A stretch of 49,692 nucleotides of DNA from Formosa sp. Hel1_33_131 (GTDB lineage: Bacteria; Bacteroidota; Bacteroidia; Flavobacteriales; Flavobacteriaceae). Position numbers and translations under genes: made by a program. The notes beneath the pieces were generated by a model that was not told the DNA's origin, did no database searches, and worked only from the letters and a program-made list of their open reading frames with translations. Location: positions 1-49,692 of the forward strand of contig CATEFX010000039.1 in the NCBI GenBank assembly GCA_949499105.1. The letters run 5' to 3'. Below are positions 17,341-25,705 of the stretch, piece by piece (within the stretch, counting starts at the first letter, position 1; each line of letters opens with the position of its first letter).

Positions 17341-20019
17341 ATGGAGAGTGACTGTCAAAAATATCTAACTCTTTCTGGACTCGAACCCTTAGTGGTGACT
17401 CCAGAATCCAATTTTGTAAACGTTGGGGAACGCACCAATGTGACAGGGTCAAGAAAATTTTTGAGGTTAATCAAAGAAGAGAAATACGAGGAAGCCTTAT
17501 CCGTTGCTAGAGATCAAGTTGAAGGAGGTGCTCAAATTATCGACGTCAATATGGATGAAGGCCTGTTGGACGGCGTGTATGCAATGACGACTTTTTTGAA
17601 TCTCATCGCTTCTGAGCCCGATATTTCTAGAGTGCCCATTATGATCGATAGTTCTAAATGGGAAATCATTGAAGCAGGCCTCAAAGTTGTACAAGGAAAA
17701 TGTGTGGTTAATTCAATTAGTCTTAAAGAAGGCGAACAAGAATTTATTCGACAAGCAACATTAATCCGTCGCTATGGCGCCGCTGTCATTGTGATGGCTT
17801 TTGACGAAACTGGGCAAGCAGACACCTACCAACGGCGTATCGATATCTGTAAGCGCTCCTATGATATTTTAGTGGAGATCGTTAAATTTCCACCTCAAGA
17901 CATTATTTTCGACCCTAATATATTTCCAGTCGCTACTGGGATGGACGAACACCGAAAAAATGCTTTAGACTTTTTTCAAGCCACCAAATGGATTCGAACC
18001 CACCTTCCTTATGCCAATGTTTCTGGAGGCGTGAGTAATGTTTCATTTTCATTCCGAGGAAATAATATTGTTCGTGAAGCCATCAACTCCGCCTTTCTGT
18101 ATCATGCGATAAAAAATGGAATGAATATCGGCATTGTCAATCCAACCATGCTTGAGATTTATGATGAAATTCCAAAAAATTTATTGGCTTGTGTCGAGGA
18201 TGTTTTGTTTGATCGAAAAGAGGATGCTACTGAACGTCTTTTGGACTTGGCAGAAACCTTAAAAGGACAAAAAAATGACGTTGAGGTTGCAGTTTTAGAA
18301 TGGCGAAATAAATCGTTACAAGACCGAATCACTTATGGTTTAGTCAAAGGAATTGATGCCTTTATTGTTGAAGATGTTGAAGAAGCACGACTCATTGCTC
18401 AAAAACCCATTGAAGTGATCGAAGGCAATTTAATGATCGGTATGAATGTGGTGGGCGATCTGTTTGGGAGTGGTAAAATGTTTTTGCCACAAGTGGTCAA
18501 ATCGGCACGTGTGATGAAACGCGCTGTGGCGCATTTACAACCCTTTATTGAGGCGGAAAAAAACGGAAAAATTGAATTTGCTGGTAAAATTTTAATGGCC
18601 ACCGTTAAAGGGGATGTTCATGACATTGGAAAAAATATTGTCAGTGTAGTTTTAGGATGTAACAATTATGAGATCGTTGATCTAGGTGTGATGGTCCCTC
18701 CCGAAAAAATTATTGAAACTGCCATCAAAGAACAAGTCGATATTATTGGTTTAAGCGGCCTTATCACCCCGTCTTTAGACGAGATGGTCTATGTATCAAA
18801 AGAAATGGAAAAAAAGGGACTGACCATTCCTCTAATGATTGGTGGCGCAACAACCTCTAAAGCCCATGCGGCAGTTAAGATTGCACCGCATTACAGCAAT
18901 ACAGTCATCCATGTAAATGATGCTTCGAGAGCCGTGACGGTAGTAGGGGCTTTACTCAAAAAAAATAATCAACAACACCTCAGCGATTTGAGAACGTCTT
19001 ACGATTTGTTTCGTGAACAATTTTTAAGCAGAACCAAACAAAAGGAATATATTTCTATTAAGGAAGCCCGTTCCAAAAAATATAAAATTAACTGGAGTCA
19101 AACGACCATCGTGAAACCCAACAAGTTAGGGATTCAAGTGATTCAAGATTTTGACATCACAAAATTGGAAGACTTTATAGATTGGAGCCCATTTTTTAGA
19201 AGTTGGGACCTTCACGGAAAATACCCCAACATATTAACAGATGAGGTTGTTGGAAGTCAAGCTACCGACTTGTTTAAAGATGCGCAAGAGCTTTTACAAC
19301 GCATTTTTTCAGAGAAGTTATTGGGTGCCAAAGCCATTTTTGGATTGTTTCCAGCCAATGCGGTTAATGAGGACGACATCGAAATTTATGACGAGAACGG
19401 AAACACACAGCAGACCTTTTTAACATTGCGTCAACAACTCAAAAAACGGGTGGAAGTCCCCAACATCGCACTGTCTGATTTCATCGCACCGAAATCAACA
19501 GGTCAAACAGATTATATGGGTTGTTTTTGTGTGAGTACAGGTTTTGGAACCAAAGCACTTGCCGAAGCTTTTGAAGCAGATCATGACGACTATAATTCCA
19601 TTATGATCAAAGCGTTGGCCGATCGATTGGCTGAGGCTTTTGCCGAATATTTGCACAAAGAAGTGCGGGTCAATCACTGGGGCTATGCCGCCGATGAAGA
19701 TCTCTCCAACAGTGAATTAATTAAAGAAACGTATAAAGGGATTCGTCCGGCACCAGGCTATCCTGCCTGCCCAGACCATTTGGAGAAACAAACGATTTGG
19801 AAACTTTTGGAGGTCAAAGAACAAATTGGAGTAGAACTAACCGAAAGTTTAGCCATGTGGCCCGCAGCCAGTGTGAGTGGGTATTACTTTGGAAATCCTG
19901 AAGCCAAGTATTTTGGATTGGGAAAAATCACCGAAGATCAATTGATTGATTATTCGAAACGAAGAGATATTAGCATTGAAGATGCACAAAAATGGTTAAA
20001 CCCAAATTTAGCAAACTAA
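17341..20019 (+). CDS. metH: methionine synthase, folate/cobalamin/activation half (MetH)
   Basis: This 892-residue protein carries the remaining MetH domains. The pterin-binding domain starts with [14 protein letters not shown]. The cobalamin domain has DVHDIG with axial-ligand H427. The C-terminal SAM-dependent reactivation domain has [12 protein letters not shown]. It transfers methyl from methyltetrahydrofolate through B12 to homocysteine bound by the upstream protein. A 2-nt gap separates the two, so co-translation in equal amounts is likely. It is followed by metF, its methyl donor supplier, after 10 nt. Confidence 0.97.
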   Translation: MESDCQKYLTLSGLEPLVVTPESNFVNVGERTNVTGSRKFLRLIKEEKYEEALSVARDQVEGGAQIIDVNMDEGLLDGVYAMTTFLNLIASEPDISRVPIMIDSSKWEIIEAGLKVVQGKCVVNSISLKEGEQEFIRQATLIRRYGAAVIVMAFDETGQADTYQRRIDICKRSYDILVEIVKFPPQDIIFDPNIFPVATGMDEHRKNALDFFQATKWIRTHLPYANVSGGVSNVSFSFRGNNIVREAINSAFLYHAIKNGMNIGIVNPTMLEIYDEIPKNLLACVEDVLFDRKEDATERLLDLAETLKGQKNDVEVAVLEWRNKSLQDRITYGLVKGIDAFIVEDVEEARLIAQKPIEVIEGNLMIGMNVVGDLFGSGKMFLPQVVKSARVMKRAVAHLQPFIEAEKNGKIEFAGKILMATVKGDVHDIGKNIVSVVLGCNNYEIVDLGVMVPPEKIIETAIKEQVDIIGLSGLITPSLDEMVYVSKEMEKKGLTIPLMIGGATTSKAHAAVKIAPHYSNTVIHVNDASRAVTVVGALLKKNNQQHLSDLRTSYDLFREQFLSRTKQKEYISIKEARSKKYKINWSQTTIVKPNKLGIQVIQDFDITKLEDFIDWSPFFRSWDLHGKYPNILTDEVVGSQATDLFKDAQELLQRIFSEKLLGAKAIFGLFPANAVNEDDIEIYDENGNTQQTFLTLRQQLKKRVEVPNIALSDFIAPKSTGQTDYMGCFCVSTGFGTKALAEAFEADHDDYNSIMIKALADRLAEAFAEYLHKEVRVNHWGYAADEDLSNSELIKETYKGIRPAPGYPACPDHLEKQTIWKLLEVKEQIGVELTESLAMWPAASVSGYYFGNPEAKYFGLGKITEDQLIDYSKRRDISIEDAQKWLNPNLAN

Positions 20020-20029
20020 ACAGTCCACT

Positions 20030-20983
20030 ATGAAAGTTACAGATCATTTAAAAAATGCCAACGGAAAGACTTTATTTTCATTTGAAATTATTCCCCCTAA
20101 AAAAGGAAAAAACATTCAAGAGCTATATAATAATATCGATCCGTTGATAGAATTTAATCCGCCTTTTATTGACGTTACCACTTCAAGAGAAGAGTATATC
20201 TATATTGATAAAGAGGGGTTGTTTGATCGTAAAATAACCAGAATGCGTCCCGGAACCTTGGGGATTTGTGCCGCTATTAAACATAAATATGAAGTGGATA
20301 CCATTCCGCACGTGCTTTGTGGAGGATTTACTAAAGAAGAAACAGAATACTTATTGGTGGATTGTCATTATTTAGGGATTGATAATGTGATGGCGCTTCG
20401 AGGCGATACGATGCCGCATCAAAAGTATTTTGAACCGACCAAAGGTGGGCACAATTATGCGACAGATTTGGTGCAACAAATAAATAAATTAAACAAAGGA
20501 CAGTATTTACACGATGTTGTAGAGGTTGACACCAAATCTGATTTTTGCATTGGTGTTGCGGGCTATCCCGAAAAACATATTGAGTCGCCGTCCTTGCATT
20601 CAGATTTATTGCGATTAAAAGAAAAAGTGGATGCAGGTGCCGATTATGTGGTCACCCAAATGTTTTTTGACAACCAACGGTATTTCGAATTTGTAAAAAT
20701 GGCTCGTGAAATGGGGATTACCGTTCCCATCATCCCAGGTATTAAGCCCTTAGCTGTTGAAAAACATTTGCAATTACTACCACAAGTGTTTAAAATAGAC
20801 TTGCCAGAAGCGCTCATTAAAGAAGTCAATAAATGTGACTCAAACGCACAAATACGACAAGTAGGCGTGGAGTGGACCATACAGCAGTCCAAAGAATTGC
20901 TGGACTTTGGCGTGCCGGTATTGCATTATTATTCGATGGGAAAAAGTGATAATATCAAAGCCATTGCTTCCCAACTGTTTTAA
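20030..20983 (+). CDS. metF: methylenetetrahydrofolate reductase
   Basis: MetF reduces 5,10-methylene-THF to 5-methyl-THF, the methyl donor for MetH. The 317-residue length is normal for a bacterial FAD enzyme. Motifs: FSFEIIPPKKGK near the N-terminus, MALRGDTMP mid-protein, and YVVTQMFFDNQRYFEF. It starts with ATG 10 nt after metH and is the last gene of the riboswitch run, followed by an AT-rich hairpin. Confidence 0.96.
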   Translation: MKVTDHLKNANGKTLFSFEIIPPKKGKNIQELYNNIDPLIEFNPPFIDVTTSREEYIYIDKEGLFDRKITRMRPGTLGICAAIKHKYEVDTIPHVLCGGFTKEETEYLLVDCHYLGIDNVMALRGDTMPHQKYFEPTKGGHNYATDLVQQINKLNKGQYLHDVVEVDTKSDFCIGVAGYPEKHIESPSLHSDLLRLKEKVDAGADYVVTQMFFDNQRYFEFVKMAREMGITVPIIPGIKPLAVEKHLQLLPQVFKIDLPEALIKEVNKCDSNAQIRQVGVEWTIQQSKELLDFGVPVLHYYSMGKSDNIKAIASQLF

Positions 20984-21012
20984 GCGGCCAAAAAATTAGT
21001 TTTAAATACAAT

Positions 21013-21056
21013 TTAAAAAATTAAAGACTGTGCATTTAACAGTTTCAATTTTTTAA
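21013..21056 (+). terminator. probable terminator of the met operon
   Basis: TTAAAAAATT (21013-21022) pairs with AATTTTTTAA (21047-21056). An inner ACTGT/ACAGT stem sits beyond a small bulge, with loop GCATTTA. The T run is within the 3' arm. It lies 29 nt after metF and before the next gene's -7 box, as expected for an operon end. Confidence 0.5.
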
Positions 21057-21089
21057 CGTATTTCTAAGAAACAATAGGTTTTATATGTG

Positions 21090-21097
21090 TAATTTTG
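21090..21097 (+). promoter_or_regulatory. -7 promoter element of the polyprenyl synthase gene
   Basis: TAATTTTG is an exact TAnnTTTG match. No good TTG is seen at the -33 distance. It covers the first possible TTG start codon (21095), so a transcript from here would need the later TTG at 21116. Confidence 0.4.
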
Positions 21098-21115
21098 AAA
21101 TTCAATGAGGACTGT

Positions 21116-22093
21116 TTGAAGAAAATTGAAACCATAAAAAAACCAATCACTTATGAGATGGAACTTTTCGAAAAGAAATTTCGATTATCCATGTCCAGTC
21201 GGGTGGCACTTCTGAACCGTATTACGCATTACATTGTCAATCGAAAAGGGAAACAAATGCGTCCTATGTTTGTGTTTTTGACGGCTAAAATGATTTCCAA
21301 CGGTGAAGTAAGCGAGCGCACCTACAGAGGGGCGTCCGTCCTCGAGTTGATTCATACCGCTACTCTGGTTCATGATGATGTGGTCGATGAAAGCGACCGT
21401 CGTCGCGGCTTTTTCTCCATAAATGCACTTTGGAAAAACAAAATTGCAGTTTTGGTAGGAGATTTCTTGTTATCAAAAGGCCTTTTGTTGTGTATTGATA
21501 ATAACGATTTTGATCTCTTAAAAATAATCTCTGTTGCTGTTCGTGAGATGAGCGAAGGGGAATTATTACAAATCGAAAAAGCTAGAAACTTAGACATTAC
21601 CGAAGCCATCTATTACGAAATTATTCGTCAAAAAACAGCCACGCTTATCGCCGCTTGTTGTAGTTTGGGAGCAGCTTCTGTGAAACCTCTTTCGGAAGAG
21701 GTGGAAACCATGCGCCAATTTGGAGAGCTTATTGGGATGGCCTTTCAAATTAAAGACGATTTATTTGATTATGGCACCCAACAAATTGGGAAACCGACTG
21801 GGATTGATATCAAAGAACAGAAAATGACGCTTCCACTTATATTTGTGCTAAATCACTGCTCTAAAAAAGAGAAAAAGTGGCTCATAAATTCGGTTAAAAA
21901 ACACAATAAAGACTCCAAACGTGTGAAGGAAGTGATTGCTTTTGTAAAAGATAATGGTGGCTTGGAGTATGCGGTTTCTCAGATGAAAGCATTTCAAGCG
22001 CAGGCCTTAAAGTTACTCCAGCCGTTTCCAGAATCGCCTTACAAAAAATCATTAATTTTGATGGTTAATTATGTAATCGAGCGAAATAAGTAA
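21116..22093 (+). CDS. trans-polyprenyl diphosphate synthase
   Basis: It makes a long-chain isoprenoid diphosphate, by family the octaprenyl or similar precursor for menaquinone. The two Asp-rich motifs are DDVVDESDRRR (first, about residues 85-95) and IKDDLFDYG (second), with KGKQMRPMFVFL at the substrate site. I chose TTG at 21116, giving MKKIETIKKP and 325 residues. The TTG at 21095 adds seven residues but overlaps the -7 promoter box. No ATG is near. Chain length cannot be told from motifs. Confidence 0.88.
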   Translation: MKKIETIKKPITYEMELFEKKFRLSMSSRVALLNRITHYIVNRKGKQMRPMFVFLTAKMISNGEVSERTYRGASVLELIHTATLVHDDVVDESDRRRGFFSINALWKNKIAVLVGDFLLSKGLLLCIDNNDFDLLKIISVAVREMSEGELLQIEKARNLDITEAIYYEIIRQKTATLIAACCSLGAASVKPLSEEVETMRQFGELIGMAFQIKDDLFDYGTQQIGKPTGIDIKEQKMTLPLIFVLNHCSKKEKKWLINSVKKHNKDSKRVKEVIAFVKDNGGLEYAVSQMKAFQAQALKLLQPFPESPYKKSLILMVNYVIERNK

Positions 22094-22146
22094 CCAAAAA
22101 CAGTTACTTTTATAGTACATTTACAGCATCCATTTAATTTTTTATA

Positions 22147-24099
22147 TTGATATCAAAAGCCACCATAGATCAAGTATTTGACACTGCTCGCGTAGAGGAA
22201 GTGATTGGCGATTTTGTACAATTAAAAAAATCGGGGAGTAACTTTAAAGGTTTAAGTCCTTTTAGTGAAGAACGCACCCCTAGTTTCATGGTATCCCCTG
22301 TGAAACAAATTTGGAAAGATTTTTCAACGGGTAAAGGTGGGACTTCGGTTTCATTTTTAATGGAGCATGAACATTTTACGTACCCAGAAGCCATCAAGTA
22401 TTTAGCGCGAAAATATAATATTGAAATTGAGGAGACCGTGCAATCGGACTCCGATAAAGAAGCCGCTGGTGAACGCGAAAGTATGTATTTAGTTAGTGAA
22501 TTTGCGAGTAAATACTATCAAAATACGCTTCTTAAAACCGACCCAGGTAAAGCAATCGGTCTTAGCTATTTTAAAGAACGGGGGTTTACAGAGGAAACAA
22601 TCAAAGACTTTCAGTTGGGGTACTCCACCGATGATTGGAGTGGATTGACTGATACCGCACTTAAAAAAGGCTACCAGCTTAAATATTTAGAAAGTACTGG
22701 GCTTTCAATTGTAAAGGAAACCAAACAGTTTGACCGTTTTAAAGGTCGCGTTATGTTTCCCATCCATAGTATGTCGGGGCGTGTGCTTGGTTTTGGTGGA
22801 AGAATTTTAGCCAAAAACGAAAAAGCGGCTAAATATCTCAACTCTCCTGAGAGCGATATTTATCATAAAAGTAAAGTATTGTATGGGATTTACTATGCCA
22901 AACAAACGGTTGCCAAAGAAGACAATTGTTATTTGGTAGAAGGCTATACCGATGTCATTCAATTTCATCAAAAAGGAATTAAAAACGTTGTCTCGTCGTC
23001 TGGGACTGCTTTAACCCCCGATCAAATTCGATTAATTAATCGACTGACGAAAAATATAACGGTATTATTTGATGGGGATCCTGCGGGAATTAGAGCCGCA
23101 CTGCGAGGGATCGATTTGATATTGGAACAAGGAATGAATGTCAAAATTTGCACTTTTCCAGAAGGGGAAGACCCTGATAGTTTTGCCAAACAAAATACGC
23201 TTGAAGAATTACAAGCCTACCTAAAAGAAAATGCGAAGGATTTTATTGCTTACAAAGCCTCTTTACTCATGGAAGAGGCCCAAAATGATCCCGTCGCCAA
23301 GGCCAATTTGATTCGGGATATGGTTACAAGCATATCTAAAGTAACCGATAATATCCAACGCGAAATATATGTGCGCGAGTGCTCGCGTATCATGGATATA
23401 AGTGAGGAAGTCCTGTTTAGTACGCTGGCCCAAATGGGTAAAAAAGCGCAGAGTGACGCCAACAAATCGTACACTCAAAAACAAAAAGCATTTGAAGTTG
23501 TTAAATCCACTGCAGCTCCAATAAAAGTGGATATTCAGTACGAGTTAGAACAAAAAATCATCGAAATATTATTGCTCTATGGAAGTCGGACTGAAGATTT
23601 TGAAGATTTAATTTTAAAAGAAAATGATAAAGCAGAACTGGTTCTAGAACCCGTGATTCATCAGGTTAAAGTTTTTGAGAAAATATTTCTAGACTTGCAG
23701 GAGGACGAAATGCAGTTTACGAACGAAAATTTCAAAACCCTATTTTATACGATTATAGACAGCTTAAATCAAACCGAGGACTTTGTCATTGAATCGTTTG
23801 TGAATCATTTAGATCCTGTGTTAGCATCGGATGTGACCAATATTTTGATGAATGAAGAACGGTATAATCTTCATAACTGGGAGAAAAACAATATTTTTCC
23901 GAAACGAAAAGATGTTAGTATTGCGCAGTTAGTGAGTGAGACCATATTGACACTTCGTTGTTATTTAATTGACCGAAAAGTGGATGAAATTAAACAAGAT
24001 ACCCAAGACACCATTGATCATAGAACTCTTCTAGAAGATGTTTTGAATTACTCAAATTTAAAAATGTTACTTTCAAGAAAATTGAGTAGAGTCCTGTAG
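22147..24099 (+). CDS. dnaG: DNA primase with degenerate zinc-binding domain
   Basis: DnaG makes RNA primers for replication. The 650-residue protein has the CHC2-type N-terminal domain, then the TOPRIM core (VEGYTDVIQFHQ, SSGTALTPDQ, FDGDPAG) and a helical C-terminal part that would contact the helicase. The zinc domain keeps its layout (KGLSPFSEERTPSFMVSP), but all four ligands are changed against E. coli CHCC: S37, S40, D58 and T61. The start is TTG, with no ATG near. It converges on the response regulator gene with 2 nt between stops. Confidence 0.95.
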   Translation: MISKATIDQVFDTARVEEVIGDFVQLKKSGSNFKGLSPFSEERTPSFMVSPVKQIWKDFSTGKGGTSVSFLMEHEHFTYPEAIKYLARKYNIEIEETVQSDSDKEAAGERESMYLVSEFASKYYQNTLLKTDPGKAIGLSYFKERGFTEETIKDFQLGYSTDDWSGLTDTALKKGYQLKYLESTGLSIVKETKQFDRFKGRVMFPIHSMSGRVLGFGGRILAKNEKAAKYLNSPESDIYHKSKVLYGIYYAKQTVAKEDNCYLVEGYTDVIQFHQKGIKNVVSSSGTALTPDQIRLINRLTKNITVLFDGDPAGIRAALRGIDLILEQGMNVKICTFPEGEDPDSFAKQNTLEELQAYLKENAKDFIAYKASLLMEEAQNDPVAKANLIRDMVTSISKVTDNIQREIYVRECSRIMDISEEVLFSTLAQMGKKAQSDANKSYTQKQKAFEVVKSTAAPIKVDIQYELEQKIIEILLLYGSRTEDFEDLILKENDKAELVLEPVIHQVKVFEKIFLDLQEDEMQFTNENFKTLFYTIIDSLNQTEDFVIESFVNHLDPVLASDVTNILMNEERYNLHNWEKNNIFPKRKDVSIAQLVSETILTLRCYLIDRKVDEIKQDTQDTIDHRTLLEDVLNYSNLKMLLSRKLSRVL

Positions 24100-24101
24100 T
24101 T

Positions 24102-24725
24102 TTATTTTTTTTGTCGTCCGTGATCAATCAATTCTACAAGATTTGAAACGTTCAATTTTTTCATTAAACGAATTTTATAGGTACTCACCGTTTTTTCGTT
24201 AATGTTTAATTGACTCGCAATTTCATTATTTCTTTTCCCGGACGAAATTAGTTTTAAAACTTCCACTTCACGCGTCGAAAGTTTTTTGTAAAGATTCATC
24301 GTTCCTAGGCTATTTTTTTCAAAAGTAAGGGTCTCAGCAAGTTCCTTACTTACATAAATCCCCCCTTTAAAAACTTTTAAGATCGCCCTTTTTATAGTTG
24401 AAGTTTTCACTGTTTTTGATACATACCCCGAAGCACCAGCCTTTATGGCACTGATCGCATAAATATCTTCAGGATGCATGCTAAAAATAATAACGCTGAC
24501 ATCGCTAAACTCCTTTTTAATCGTACGTAACATCGTGATTCCGTTGGTGTCAGGAAGATCTATGGACATGAGTACAACATCTGTATTCGATTTTTTGAGG
24601 TAGTCTAAAAGCTGCTTTGCGGAACTGGCAGTATTTACAATTTTTATGTCTGTTGAGTTTTCAAAATACATACGAATCCCATAACTTACAATTGGTTGAT
24701 GATCTGCTACGAGGACTCGAATCAT
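24102..24725 (-). CDS. LuxR/NarL-type response regulator with atypical receiver
   Basis: A 207-residue DNA-binding regulator: receiver domain (1-120) and LuxR helix-turn-helix (about 145-200, with LSTREVEVLKLI and NEIASQLNINEKTVSTY). The phospho-acceptor Asp is replaced by Ser54: VVLMSIDLPDTNG, where the family has D four residues before the Pro. The TCC codon is clear. The acidic pair is also reduced, ADH instead of DDH, while the conserved Lys in YVSKTVK is kept. So it may act without phosphorylation. It is 6 nt downstream of nadE, so co-transcribed. No histidine kinase is nearby. Confidence 0.93.
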   Translation of the reverse strand: MIRVLVADHQPIVSYGIRMYFENSTDIKIVNTASSAKQLLDYLKKSNTDVVLMSIDLPDTNGITMLRTIKKEFSDVSVIIFSMHPEDIYAISAIKAGASGYVSKTVKTSTIKRAILKVFKGGIYVSKELAETLTFEKNSLGTMNLYKKLSTREVEVLKLISSGKRNNEIASQLNINEKTVSTYKIRLMKKLNVSNLVELIDHGRQKK

Positions 24726-24731
24726 TAGATT

Positions 24732-25532
24732 TTAGTGTTTTAAGTTGTCTGGAATTTCACACACTGGAATTGGGTTCATCTTATGTTTATTAGCGGAGTT
24801 GTAGCGTTTATAAATTTCAAAAACAATCCGTTCTCTTCCTTCAAAATCATCTGGTGTTTTCCCAGCATCAACTGCATCCATAGCCCATTCCAATTCGGGA
24901 TAAGAAGCTCCAATTTGGTCTTCATCGCTTCTGGCATCTCCAAATAAGCCATCACTTGGTGCAGCCTTCAAAATGCTTTCTGGAATTTCTAAAGCGTTTC
25001 CTAAAGCGTAAACCTCTGATTTCATTAAATCGGCAATTGGGCTGAGGTCCACGCCTCCATCCCCATATTTTGTATAAAATCCAACCCCAAAATCTTCAAC
25101 CTTATTTCCCGTTCCAGCCACAAGTCGCCCCAAAAGTCCAGCATAGTAATAAAGTGTAGCCATTCGCAAACGCGCTCTCGAATTTGCCAAGGCCATATCG
25201 ACCGTAGACGTATCGCCTTCAAGGGTTATCTCTGATTTAAAACTTTCAAAAACAGGAGTTAAGTCAACCCGACTCGATTGAACATTTGAATATTTTTCTT
25301 TAAGTTGATCGATGTGTTCTTGAGCCCTTGTCACATGACTTTCTGCTTGATGAATGGGCATTTCTAAACACATCACCTCAAGTCCAGTCATAGCACAAAG
25401 CGTAGAGGTGACGGCAGAATCGACCCCGCCAGATATGCCAATCACAAACCCACTTACTTGTGCGTTTTTAGCATACGTTTCTAACCATCCTACAATGAAA
25501 GGTATCACCGATTTTGTTTTCATAGCGTCCAT
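24732..25532 (-). CDS. nadE: NAD synthetase, ammonia-dependent type
   Basis: NadE amidates deamido-NAD to NAD in the last step of NAD synthesis. The P-loop GISGGVDSAV is near residues 33-42, and GTGNKVEDFGVGFYTKYGDG marks the substrate site. The 266-residue length shows there is no N-terminal glutaminase domain, so ammonia is the expected donor. Starts at 25532 or the second Met at 25523 are both possible. An exact -7 box lies just upstream (25548-25555). Confidence 0.96.
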   Translation of the reverse strand: MDAMKTKSVIPFIVGWLETYAKNAQVSGFVIGISGGVDSAVTSTLCAMTGLEVMCLEMPIHQAESHVTRAQEHIDQLKEKYSNVQSSRVDLTPVFESFKSEITLEGDTSTVDMALANSRARLRMATLYYYAGLLGRLVAGTGNKVEDFGVGFYTKYGDGGVDLSPIADLMKSEVYALGNALEIPESILKAAPSDGLFGDARSDEDQIGASYPELEWAMDAVDAGKTPDDFEGRERIVFEIYKRYNSANKHKMNPIPVCEIPDNLKH

Positions 25533-25547
25533 TTTTTAATCGTTCTA

Positions 25548-25555
25548 CAAAAGTA
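25548..25555 (-). promoter_or_regulatory. -7 promoter element of nadE
   Basis: Read on the minus strand this is TACTTTTG, an exact TAnnTTTG. Transcription would start about 25541, leaving a leader of only 9-18 nt before the nadE start. No clear TTG occurs at the -33 distance. Confidence 0.5.
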
Positions 25556-25705
25556 AACTATTCTTAATAATTTATTTTTATCCAAGTGAATATAATTTAC
25601 TTTTAAGACAATTCATTTCTTTACTTTTATTAAATTAGTAATCTTCATGATTTAAACTAATTACAAAATAGCGGGTCTAATAGATTCCGACTCAAATTAA
25701 AACTA

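Noticed and set aside
22090-22112. GTAAC/GTTAC hairpin with TTTTA after the polyprenyl synthase gene
   Set aside because: A 5-bp stem with an 8-nt loop is too weak to call a terminator.
25580-25640. TACTTTTA boxes as promoters for the large surface-protein gene
   Set aside because: They miss the final G of TAnnTTTG and are frequent by chance in this AT-rich gap.
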